Notes under the pieces: generated by a model
Told to the model about the DNA's origin: nothing
Databases searched by the model: none
The model's input: the letters and a program-made list of their open reading frames with translations, nothing else
In this document: positions 24,031-31,308 of the stretch, piece by piece
Position numbering within the stretch: position 1 is the stretch's first letter
How the letters are laid out: every line of letters starts with the position of its first letter
Translations under genes and position numbers: made by a program
NCBI GenBank assembly: GCA_035284745.1
Contig: JAYKIL010000028.1
Span: forward strand, 1 to 39,356
DNA: 39,356 nucleotides
Direction of reading: 5' to 3'
Origin: JAYKJB01 sp035284745 [NCBI: Candidatus Sericytochromatia bacterium]
GTDB lineage: Bacteria; Cyanobacteriota; Sericytochromatia; S15B-MN24

Positions 24031-24810
24031 ATGCTTCTGCTGCCGTCTGTCGTTTTTTCTTTTTGGGGCCTGGTTGCTCTGTCGCTGGCCGGGTGCGACC
24101 ACCTGCCCCCCCCGGCGGGTTTGGCGTCGGGGGGTTCAGTTTCGCCCGTCCCCCACGCTGGAACGGGGCCGTCGGCCGGCCCGGCGGGCGTTGCTCCGTG
24201 GTTTGTGTCCGCCCCAGCGGGGTTTCCAGAATGGTTTACGACCCCGATACCGGCCTCACCTCGGCCTTCAGGTCCCTTTTTGGTGGTTCCTAGCTTGGCC
24301 CCGGTTTCGGGCAATTCCCCCGGCCCTGGCACACCGACGCCGCGCCCGTCTCCGACGCCTACTCCGACGCCGCGCCCGACGCCCACCCCCGAGCCGATCA
24401 ATCTGGAATTCGATTCCTTTTTATTGCGCGTTCCGCATCCTTGGGTTGTTGAGCGGCAACAGGCCGGTCCATTTTCTCTGCAGTTGCGCTACGCGGCCGG
24501 AGTGGGGGTTTTGACGATAGATGTGGAAAACTCAGAGGATGGCCGCCTTGATTCTTTGCAATCGGCCGCTCGCTCGCGTGCGGGCGATGGATATGTCGCA
24601 CAGGGATCGCTGACACTTGATGAAGTTCGCGGATTTCAGGTGAACAGCAATCGGGATACCTCGGAGGGCAAAAGGTACGTCATTGAGCGAGGCTTTGTTT
24701 ATCGCAGTCGTGCGTGGCGTATCACGAGCGAGTGGGATAAACGAACGCCTGAAGCGGTCGCGGTTGAGCGTGATGTGTCTGCAATTTTGAAGACTTGGCG
24801 TTGGCTTTGA
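24031..24810 (+). CDS. Lipoprotein with proline-rich linker and PsbP-like domain
   Basis: A 259-residue predicted lipoprotein: the signal peptide ends in LSLAGC, cysteine 22. About 100 residues of Pro/Gly/Ser-rich linker follow, including a run of TPTPRP-type repeats (about 105-127). The last 130 residues form one domain resembling the PsbP/MOG1 fold of bacterial proteins: FDSFLLRVPHPWVVE, then SLQLRYAAGVGVLTIDVE, then GFVYRSRAWRITSEW and a final helix RDVSAILKTWRWL. Such domains are mostly of unknown function outside photosystem II. The promoter-to-start spacing suggests a leaderless mRNA. It ends 12 bp before moaA, so it probably leads the moaA-moaC transcript. Confidence 0.72.
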   Translation: MLLLPSVVFSFWGLVALSLAGCDHLPPPAGLASGGSVSPVPHAGTGPSAGPAGVAPWFVSAPAGFPEWFTTPIPASPRPSGPFLVVPSLAPVSGNSPGPGTPTPRPSPTPTPTPRPTPTPEPINLEFDSFLLRVPHPWVVERQQAGPFSLQLRYAAGVGVLTIDVENSEDGRLDSLQSAARSRAGDGYVAQGSLTLDEVRGFQVNSNRDTSEGKRYVIERGFVYRSRAWRITSEWDKRTPEAVAVERDVSAILKTWRWL

Positions 24811-24822
24811 TGGTGCCGAAAA

Positions 24823-25821
24823 ATGGGGGTGGGCGTGCGTGATGCATTTGGTCGCCGGGTCGATTACCTGAGGATATCAGTGACTGATCGTTGCAACATG
24901 CGCTGCCAATATTGCATGCCGGCGGAGGGAATGCGCTGGTTTGAACGCGACGATTTGCTCTCCTATGACGAAATCACAAAATTTGTTCGGGACGTCGCTG
25001 TTCCCTTGGGAATCCGAAAGCTGCGGCTTACGGGGGGCGAGCCTTTGATCAGGGAAGGGGTCTTGGAATTGGCCCGAGAGTTGTCGGAAATCCCCGGAAT
25101 TGATGATTTGGCCTTGACCACCAATGGAGCCTTGCTCGCTCGCTATGCCACTTCTCTGCGGCAGTCTGGCGTGCGTCGTTTGAATGTGTCACTGGACTCA
25201 TTGCGGCCGGAACGTTTCGCCGCTATCACCCGGGGGGGGGATTGGCACAGGGTATGGCAAGGGCTTGAAGCAGCGGGAGAGTCGGGGTTTGAGTTTCTTA
25301 AACTGAATTGTGTTGTGATGCGCGGTTTTAATGAGGACGAGTTGGTTGATTTCGTCGCGTTGACGGTTCATCGCCCTTGGCACGTCCGATTTATCGAATT
25401 TATGCCGGTGGGGGATTATGCCCTTTTCAAAGAGGTTGGTTTTGTCCCCACCGCGGAGATGTTGGAACGAATTCAAACGCGATATACACTGAACCCCCTC
25501 GAAAACGCCCAAGTTCCGGGGAGCGGGCCAGCAAGGTATTGGCAGGTTCCGGGAGCCCGAGGCTCTGTCGGTTTCATCAGTCAGATGAGCCACGACTTTT
25601 GTTCGTCGTGTAATCGTGTGCGTCTCACCTCCGATGGGAAACTGCGTCATTGTTTGTTGTCGGACCACGAATTAGATGTCCGTACTTTGATGCGTTCCGG
25701 GGTCTCGTCGGAAGCGATCCGGCAAGCCATTGCAACGGACCTGACGCTGAAACAGGAGCGCCATAATGGGGCGACGGGTATCTCGGGCGCGGGGCGAACG
25801 ATGTCCCAGATTGGCGGGTAG
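24823..25821 (+). CDS. moaA: GTP 3',8-cyclase MoaA
   Basis: A 332-residue radical SAM enzyme that, with MoaC, converts GTP to cyclic pyranopterin monophosphate in molybdenum-cofactor synthesis. The N-terminal cluster motif is C24-x3-C28-x2-C31 within ISVTDRCNMRCQYCMP. LTGGEPLIR (69-77) binds SAM. The second cluster uses C260, C263 and C277 (FCSSCNRVRLTSDGKLRHC). The chain ends in MSQIGG, preserving the catalytically important C-terminal GG. Length is normal. The ATG at 24823 is 12 bp past the preceding lipoprotein gene; GTGs two and four codons later are possible starts. A run of nine Gs (25232-25240) lies in the coding sequence. Confidence 0.97.
   Translation: MGVGVRDAFGRRVDYLRISVTDRCNMRCQYCMPAEGMRWFERDDLLSYDEITKFVRDVAVPLGIRKLRLTGGEPLIREGVLELARELSEIPGIDDLALTTNGALLARYATSLRQSGVRRLNVSLDSLRPERFAAITRGGDWHRVWQGLEAAGESGFEFLKLNCVVMRGFNEDELVDFVALTVHRPWHVRFIEFMPVGDYALFKEVGFVPTAEMLERIQTRYTLNPLENAQVPGSGPARYWQVPGARGSVGFISQMSHDFCSSCNRVRLTSDGKLRHCLLSDHELDVRTLMRSGVSSEAIRQAIATDLTLKQERHNGATGISGAGRTMSQIGG
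25232..25240 (+). repeat. moaA: Nine-G homopolymer inside moaA
   Basis: Nine consecutive Gs encode the R-G-G-D stretch at about residues 137-140 of MoaA. The reading frame is intact as given. Runs of this length can slip during replication or be miscounted in sequencing, and a one-base change would truncate the enzyme. Confidence 0.9.
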
Positions 25822-25860
25822 GACTTCAATGCACGTTGCGACGATTCGGAGGATGAAGTA

Positions 25861-26619
25861 ATGTCTGCGTTTACCCACCTCAATGCCGAAGGCCGTCCTC
25901 GAATGGTCGATGTTTCGGAAAAACCGACGACGCGGAGACAGGCGATCGCTCGCAGCGCGGTGAGAATGTCTCCGGAGGCGTTTGGCGCCATTCGTGATGG
26001 CAGTGTGATGAAAGGTGACGTGCTGGCTACTGCCCAAATTGCGGGAATATCGGCGGCGAAGCGCACAAGCGAATGGATTCCACTGTGTCACACTCTTCCG
26101 ATCACCGGTGCCGACCTGCATTTTCGTTTTAACGAGGCGCTGCGGCAAGTGGAAATTGAAGCGCGTGTGCAGGCCTGCGGCCCTACTGGGGTTGAAATGG
26201 AGGCTCTGACAGCGGCTTCCGCTGCTGCGTTAACCATTTATGATATGGTGAAAGCACTGGACCCGGCGATGGTGATTGGTCAGACGTGGCTGGTGTCAAA
26301 AGAAGGGGGACGTCGAGGGACCTTTCGGCATTTTCGGGCTCAAGTGGTCCGTATGGCTGATTCTTCCGGCGCTGTTGGCGTGCTGCAATTAGAACGAGGG
26401 GCGCAGCTTCAGTTGATGCCGTTGACAGGAGACCCCAACCCAGACCCGTCCGCGGTTTGGCTGAATGCCTCTGAACTCGAAGCTCTGACGCCGGGGAACT
26501 GTCTCGAAGCCGGCCCCCTGAGGATTGAGGTTCTATACGCCCGCGCCAGTGGGTGGTTGGCAGAGGTCAACGATCCTGGCGTTTTGCGGGCGGGAGACTT
26601 GATTGAGATGGCGAATTGA
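25861..26619 (+). CDS. moaC: Cyclic pyranopterin monophosphate synthase MoaC with C-terminal extension
   Basis: A 252-residue protein. Residues 1-155 are a standard MoaC, with the active-site residues at K51 (VMKGDVLATAQIAGI), D128 and K131 (ALTIYDMVKALD), and the signatures KRTSEWIPLCHTLP and GVEMEALTAASAAALT. MoaC proteins are normally about 160 residues. Here 95 more follow, with SGAVGVLQLERGAQLQLMP, WLNASELEALTPGNCLEAGP and a GVLRAGDLIEM end. The end resembles the last strand of MOSC domains, but no conserved cysteine is visible, so the call of a reduced MOSC-like domain is tentative. GGAGG lies eight bases before the ATG. It follows moaA by 39 bp. Its last 53 bases overlap the convergent cytochrome c gene. 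Confidence 0.92.
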   Translation: MSAFTHLNAEGRPRMVDVSEKPTTRRQAIARSAVRMSPEAFGAIRDGSVMKGDVLATAQIAGISAAKRTSEWIPLCHTLPITGADLHFRFNEALRQVEIEARVQACGPTGVEMEALTAASAAALTIYDMVKALDPAMVIGQTWLVSKEGGRRGTFRHFRAQVVRMADSSGAVGVLQLERGAQLQLMPLTGDPNPDPSAVWLNASELEALTPGNCLEAGPLRIEVLYARASGWLAEVNDPGVLRAGDLIEMAN

Positions 26620-27001
26620 ATGTGGTGATGTATGAGGCAACGCTCGCGATTTCACTCGGACTCAAGGAATCTCGAAATGAGGGCATGCCTTTTCCGGGGC
26701 GTCCCTGTGTGATAACTCCCGTGAGATAGACCATTCCACGGTTTTTTGATTCCACCAAGGAAGGCCCCATGCCGCCAGCGCCCCTGATTCCGTGGCAGGC
26801 TTGGCAGTACTGTTGGAAAATTCTCTCGCCCACAGCCTTTGGGGTTTCCGTTGAGGGGAACGTTTCCGAAGCCGATATGGGTGCTGAGATGCTGAGCGAG
26901 GCAGCGGTCTGTTCTGGTTCTTTGGGCGAATCAGACGCTTTGCAGCCAGACTGAACGATACCCAAAATGCCCGCGGTTACCAGCAGAGAAGTCAGTTTCA
27001 T
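26567..27001 (-). CDS. Monohaem cytochrome c, predicted lipoprotein
   Basis: A 144-residue small c-type cytochrome anchored by a lipid: lipobox VQSGC, cysteine 20, then a Ser/Thr/Pro spacer to about residue 53. The haem motif CQACH is at 66-70 (FQQYCQACHGIRGAGGMGPSL), and GMPSFRDSLSPSEIASVASYI provides the axial methionine and last helix (shown as the continuous class I end). This fits an electron carrier at the outer face of a membrane. No oxidase gene is adjacent. The last 53 bases overlap moaC on the other strand, meaning both C-termini come from the same DNA. The ribosome-binding site is weak. Confidence 0.85.
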   Translation of the reverse strand: MKLTSLLVTAGILGIVQSGCKASDSPKEPEQTAASLSISAPISASETFPSTETPKAVGERIFQQYCQACHGIRGAGGMGPSLVESKNRGMVYLTGVITQGRPGKGMPSFRDSLSPSEIASVASYITTFNSPSQSSLPPAKRQDR

Positions 27002-27065
27002 TCGCGCCCGCCAATCTTTGGAAGTTTACCTGGCCCTTGTCTTCACCGCAGCGTTTTTTCGAATC

Positions 27066-28004
27066 CTAGTTCGGGGCCTGCCCTTTTTCAAAGGCGCGCA
27101 CGTTAAGCACGGAAAAGACCAGAATCAGAACGAAAAGAACCATCCCGATGGCATTGGCGTAGCCCATGTTCAAGTTCTGAAACGATTGTTGATATAAATA
27201 ATACACGACAGTGGTGCTTGCATTCAGAGGCCCACCATCCGTCATCACATATATTTCGGTGAATGTTTTCAGCGCCGAAATACTTGATACAATCGCAACA
27301 AAGGTGATCGAAGGCCAGAGCAGGGGCACTGTTAGTCGCCACAAGGCTTGCCAACGCGAGGCCCCGTCTATGGCTGCAGACTCATAGATGTCGCTGGGTA
27401 TGGTTTGCAGGCCGGCCAGATAAATCACCATGTAATAGCCCAAGCCCTTCCATATGGTCACCACCATCACGGCGGCAAGGGCCGTTTCAGGGCGTGAGAG
27501 CCACGCTACGGGGTGGTCGGCCAACCACGGTACCACCAGGCCCAGCAAATAATTGAGGAGGCCATTCTCCGCAAAAATCCATTTCCACATCAATCCGGCA
27601 ACGACCATCGAGATGACCACCGGAAGGTAATACGCAGCCCTAAAGAAGGCAATTCCTGGAAGGCTTCTGTTCACCAAAACGGCCAAAAGCAAAGGAAGGA
27701 TGACCAACGCAGGTACAACGCCTGCGAGGTAAACCACCGTATTGCGCATCGTGGTCCAAAACACGGGGTCAGTCACCAGCCGTTGGTAGTTTGCAACGCC
27801 GAGCCATTGAGGCGGCACGAGGGCGTTGAAGTCCGTAAAGCTCAAGACGAATGCGTAGCCTAAGGGCAAAAAGAGGAATACGCACAGAATGACGGCAGCA
27901 GGCAGTAAGAAGAGATATGGCAATGCGATTCGCACCACGTCGCGAGTTCGCGCACGAAAGGGAGAGCCTGCGGGTTCTAGGAGGACGCGAGTATTTGAGA
28001 CCAT
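27066..28004 (-). CDS. Sugar-type ABC transporter permease (MalF/UgpA-like)
   Basis: A 312-residue inner-membrane permease with six main helices. The cytoplasmic EAA loop that docks to the ATPase is at 208-231 (ESAAIDGASRWQALWRLTVP). The periplasmic segment PQWLGVANYQRLV and the TDGGPLNASTTVVYYLYQQ end are typical of MalF/UgpA-type subunits of carbohydrate importers. It starts 28 bp inside the end of the solute-binding protein gene, so the two are coupled. The usual second permease (MalG-type) and ATPase are missing: the next gene downstream is a cytochrome c 64 bp away. They must be elsewhere if the importer works. Confidence 0.92.
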   Translation of the reverse strand: MVSNTRVLLEPAGSPFRARTRDVVRIALPYLFLLPAAVILCVFLFLPLGYAFVLSFTDFNALVPPQWLGVANYQRLVTDPVFWTTMRNTVVYLAGVVPALVILPLLLAVLVNRSLPGIAFFRAAYYLPVVISMVVAGLMWKWIFAENGLLNYLLGLVVPWLADHPVAWLSRPETALAAVMVVTIWKGLGYYMVIYLAGLQTIPSDIYESAAIDGASRWQALWRLTVPLLWPSITFVAIVSSISALKTFTEIYVMTDGGPLNASTTVVYYLYQQSFQNLNMGYANAIGMVLFVLILVFSVLNVRAFEKGQAPN

Positions 28005-29242
28005 TCGTCAGCCGCCTGATTGAGAGCTTCTTGGGGGGTTTGCTGTCTTAAGACAGCCCGTTGCAGAGCATTATCCAGCGCCTTCGCCAACTCACTTTGG
28101 CGGTAGAGTGGCGGCACAAGCAAAACAGCCCGTTGCAGTTGATCCGCTGCCAGGGCACGCGCACGCGCTTCCAATGGAGCATCAGGCGGCGCTTTAAAGA
28201 AGTCGTCCCGAGAGGTTGATTGAACGGACGGCAGTATGGGGACAATTCGACAGAATGCCAATTGGGATTCGCCCGAGGTCACGTGCTTTGCTAAATCTTC
28301 TGCCAATTGGTGCTGTTCACTGGCCGTCGGGATGACCAGGTTCATCACCTGCATGCCGACGCGCCCGGTATCGCCACCCACTTGAGGACCGAGCCCGATT
28401 CGGCTGTACAATTCTGGTGAATTTTGGCGAACCATCTTTAGAAACTGTGGGCCCGCCGGCAATACCGCGACTTGCCCGGCTTGGAAACGATCAATGCCTT
28501 CCCTGTGATTCTGAGTCAGAGATTCCTGAGGCACAAGGCCGCTGTGGAACAGGTCCGCCCAAAAGGTAAGAACCTCAACGCCTCGGGGACCAGAAAACGC
28601 GGCGTGTTTTTTATCCTCTGTAAGCAAAGGAACGTTTTCAGAGGCCAAAAGGTCGAGAAATTTACCTCGGTCTCCAAATGCAGGAACAAAGCCGTAGAGC
28701 CCTGTCTTTTCTCGAATGGCCTTGGCTGCCGTTGCCAGTTCTCGGTAGTTTTGGGGCCATTGACCGACCGTGAGACCTGCACGCTCCCAAATGTCTTGGT
28801 TGTACAAGGTGATAGATGTGGACAAATACCAAGGATACCCAATCACCTTACCATTGACCGTGTTCGCCTCCCACGCGGCCGGAAAGTACAGAGATTTGGA
28901 CTCAGGGGTCAGGGCCAAGGGTCGAAGCGCCCGCGCAGAGGCTAGTTTGCTTGCAAACATGGGGTTCAGATTAATCAGGTCTGGTGCGCGACCGCTGGCT
29001 GCTGCCGTCAGGGTTTTGTTTTCAATTTCGTTCGCGGGGAGGTCAACCCAACGGACCTTGACGCCTGGATGCTGGGCTTCCCAAGAGGCTAGCAGTCCCG
29101 TGATATAGGGCTCAAACGTGGGCTTCAGTTGCATCGTCCAGAAGCGCAGTTCAACCTCTCCCTTGTCGCGGTTGCTGTCGTTTGAGCAACTGGTGAGCAT
29201 CAGAGAGGCGGCAAGCGTCAAAAAAAGCAGGCAACCGCGCAT
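27977..29242 (-). CDS. Extracellular solute-binding lipoprotein, family 1 (sugar type)
   Basis: A 421-residue ligand-binding protein. Signal peptide with LTSC lipobox, cysteine 19. The first residues of the mature domain (VELRFWTMQLKPTFEPYI) and YPWYLSTSITLYNQDIWERAG (in two pieces: YPWYLSTSITLY, NQDIWERAG) match the fold of carbohydrate-binding SBP family 1. AVLPAGPQFLKMV and GRVGMQVMNLVIPTASE cover the hinge and second lobe. It delivers substrate, likely an oligosaccharide or glycerol-phosphate type compound, to the permease encoded just downstream. No Shine-Dalgarno sequence precedes the ATG. A TATACT box lies about 33 bases upstream. Confidence 0.9.
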   Translation of the reverse strand: MRGCLLFLTLAASLMLTSCSNDSNRDKGEVELRFWTMQLKPTFEPYITGLLASWEAQHPGVKVRWVDLPANEIENKTLTAAASGRAPDLINLNPMFASKLASARALRPLALTPESKSLYFPAAWEANTVNGKVIGYPWYLSTSITLYNQDIWERAGLTVGQWPQNYRELATAAKAIREKTGLYGFVPAFGDRGKFLDLLASENVPLLTEDKKHAAFSGPRGVEVLTFWADLFHSGLVPQESLTQNHREGIDRFQAGQVAVLPAGPQFLKMVRQNSPELYSRIGLGPQVGGDTGRVGMQVMNLVIPTASEQHQLAEDLAKHVTSGESQLAFCRIVPILPSVQSTSRDDFFKAPPDAPLEARARALAADQLQRAVLLVPPLYRQSELAKALDNALQRAVLRQQTPQEALNQAADEWSQILASS

Positions 29243-29275
29243 AAGGATGGTTTGATTCAGTGACGATGACAGGCC

Positions 29276-29304
29276 AGTATACCACCTGCCACGCGCTGAA
29301 TAAA
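29276..29304 (-). promoter_or_regulatory. Candidate promoter for the ABC importer genes
   Basis: On the minus strand, TATACT (29281-29276) is five of six to the -10 consensus, with TTTATT (29304-29299) 17 bases upstream as a weak -35. It would start transcription about 27 bases before the binding-protein ATG. Confidence 0.38.
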
Positions 29305-29313
29305 TTGGTGAGC

Positions 29314-30237
29314 TTACGACGCGGGGCGTTGTTCAGATCGGTCGGCGGCTGACCTTTCAGCGGGCACTGTATGTTCGGCCGACAGGTGAGCTTCGTTTGA
29401 TGGCGAGGAGTGCGTGACCCTCTGCTCTCCGGGATGCTGCTCGGCGAGTGGGTTCATTTCCTCGGGCCTGAGGATCACCACAACACCATCCGCAAGTTCG
29501 ACCAGCGCCCGTTCGTGGGCTGCTTGCACCTCTAAAATGCGGCCTTCACCGCGCGCTGTGAGAACCCGTGTACCCTGGCGAGGGAGGCCCCGCTTGGCTG
29601 CTCGGTATGCTTCTACCTCGTAGGTGAGGCAGCATTTAAGGCGGCCGCAAGCCCCTGAGAGTTTTGCGGGATTCAGCGACATATCTTGGTCTTTAGCGAG
29701 TTTTATATTGATGGGCATAAACTCTCGAATGAAGGTCGAACAGCACAATTCCTTGCCGCAGGGCCCCACTCCCGACAAATGTCGCGCTTCATCGCGAACG
29801 CCAATCTGGCGCAGCATGATACGTGTTCGCCGAAACGTGCTGGTGAGGTCTCTGAGTAATTCTCTGAAATCGACGCGACCCTCCGATGTGTACAAGAATG
29901 TCAATCGGCCAAAATCGAGCGTATACAGTGCATCAACGAGTTTCATGGGAAGGCAGTGGGTCGCGATCTTTTGGACACAGATTCCGTGCGCTTTGACTTC
30001 CTCCTGCGTTTTCGCTTCGAGCTTTTCCATGTCTGTTGGATCGGCAAGGCGGACAAATTTGGCGGAGGGGAGTTCCCCGTGAACGGAAGCGACCGCGTTT
30101 GGTAAGACGGTCACGGGGCGGCAATCAATTCCCCCGTCAACTTCGAAAACCACGTGGGTGCGGGGAAGAAGTCCCTCTGGCGCATTATCAAGCAGCCTGA
30201 TATCACCCGGTCTGAACCGGATGGCTTGTTTGGCCAA
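29314..30237 (-). CDS. ricT: PSP1/RicT (YaaT) family protein
   Basis: A 307-residue cytoplasmic protein of the PSP1 family. The cysteine signature is complete: C160, C165 and C166 (GPCGKELCCSTF), then C197, C202 and C203 (GACGRLKCCLTYE), as in RicT of Bacillus, which with RicA and RicF forms an iron-sulfur complex controlling RNase Y. The C-terminal 50 residues are a disordered Glu/Ser/Pro-rich tail. The start is TTG at 30237, supported by GAGGA six bases upstream, and no ATG alternative is better. It follows holB by 112 bp; the holB-ricT neighbourhood is conserved in several bacterial phyla. Confidence 0.9.
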   Translation of the reverse strand: MAKQAIRFRPGDIRLLDNAPEGLLPRTHVVFEVDGGIDCRPVTVLPNAVASVHGELPSAKFVRLADPTDMEKLEAKTQEEVKAHGICVQKIATHCLPMKLVDALYTLDFGRLTFLYTSEGRVDFRELLRDLTSTFRRTRIMLRQIGVRDEARHLSGVGPCGKELCCSTFIREFMPINIKLAKDQDMSLNPAKLSGACGRLKCCLTYEVEAYRAAKRGLPRQGTRVLTARGEGRILEVQAAHERALVELADGVVVILRPEEMNPLAEQHPGEQRVTHSSPSNEAHLSAEHTVPAERSAADRSEQRPAS

Positions 30238-30349
30238 AACTGTCCTCGTTTCGGTGGATGGAACGCTACGATCGGGTTGACTGTTCAGAACAGGGCGCTG
30301 CTCAAGGGTGAGGTGCCCTCAATTATTATTCCCCGTCACCTGTCTCACT

Positions 30350-31273
30350 TCACGGTTGCAGGAGCCGAATACGCCCGAGTTGTCGTGCGAGTTGGTCAAA
30401 AATTAAGCGAGCATTCCCGTGTTGACCCAGTGCATCCCGGGCCTCCTCTACCTCCCTGGCGCAAGCCATCCATCCATCCAACGATGAAGAGGCGCCGGCC
30501 GTTAGTGCCACGAGCGCTTGTTGCCTTATCTGTGTAAGCAGGGCGTCCAGTGCCAAATTTTGTGATGGCAAATCCTTCGCCGCAAGCCCGTCCGCCCAGG
30601 CCCAATGAGAATTCATGGGCGGCCAATCGATGGTTGATGGGGCAAGGTCAGCGGGATGATGTGCAAGGTTTAATGCGTCTCCCACACGGCCGCCAGAACG
30701 GTCTGCGATGGACCACGCCACTTCCTTCGCCAGCGCCAGTCGCACCGTAAGCGTTTCTGCAATTTGATCGACGGACGAAATTCCAAAACGAATCACCTGG
30801 CAACGAGAGACCAGGGTAGGCAATACGCTGTCCGAATCTCGCGTGAGGAGAATGAGCGTGCTACTGACAGGCGGCTCCTCAAGAGTTTTGAGCAATGCGT
30901 TGGCACCCGCCAGACTCACCGCGTCAAACGCTTCGAGAATATGAACTTGGCGATCGGACCCGAATGGTTTGCGGCCCATCGCGTTTATGAGCTCCCGAAC
31001 CTGCTCAATTTTGAAGGTTTTTTCCCCTTCATTCAGTTCCCAGATGCGAATGTCTGGGTGGTGCCCACTGGCAGCCGCCGCGCACGATGAACACGTTCCG
31101 CAGGCGTCTGACGGTTCGGAACCGCGTGGGGGGCGTTGAGAACAAAGCAATGCGGCAGCGAACGCCTTTGCTGCGGTCAGTTTGCCAGTGCCTCGCTGCC
31201 CCGCCAGCAGATAAGCGTGGACGGGGCGGTTTAGAGCCTCGTAGAGGCGTTGGACTGCCTGCGGTTGCAGCAA
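30350..31273 (-). CDS. holB: DNA polymerase III delta' subunit
   Basis: A 307-residue clamp-loader subunit. AYLLAGQRGTGKLTAAKAF holds the P-loop (G25-K31, with leucine replacing the usual threonine or serine). The zinc module uses C44, C58, C61 and C64 (ACGTCSSC). A conserved HILEAFDAVSLAGANALLKT segment (in one block after residue 105) and TLVSRCQVIRF with the SRC motif follow. The start is uncertain: the frame is open further upstream, the first conventional codon is TTG at 31273 without a ribosome-binding site, and a CTG at 31285 has GAGGG ten bases before it. Either start gives a normal N-terminus. It lies 35 bp after the GGDEF-like gene. Confidence 0.88.
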   Translation of the reverse strand: MLQPQAVQRLYEALNRPVHAYLLAGQRGTGKLTAAKAFAAALLCSQRPPRGSEPSDACGTCSSCAAAASGHHPDIRIWELNEGEKTFKIEQVRELINAMGRKPFGSDRQVHILEAFDAVSLAGANALLKTLEEPPVSSTLILLTRDSDSVLPTLVSRCQVIRFGISSVDQIAETLTVRLALAKEVAWSIADRSGGRVGDALNLAHHPADLAPSTIDWPPMNSHWAWADGLAAKDLPSQNLALDALLTQIRQQALVALTAGASSSLDGWMACAREVEEARDALGQHGNARLIFDQLARQLGRIRLLQP

Positions 31274-31308
31274 TACGTCGCGCAGACGTTTATTGCCCTC
31301 TAAGGGAG

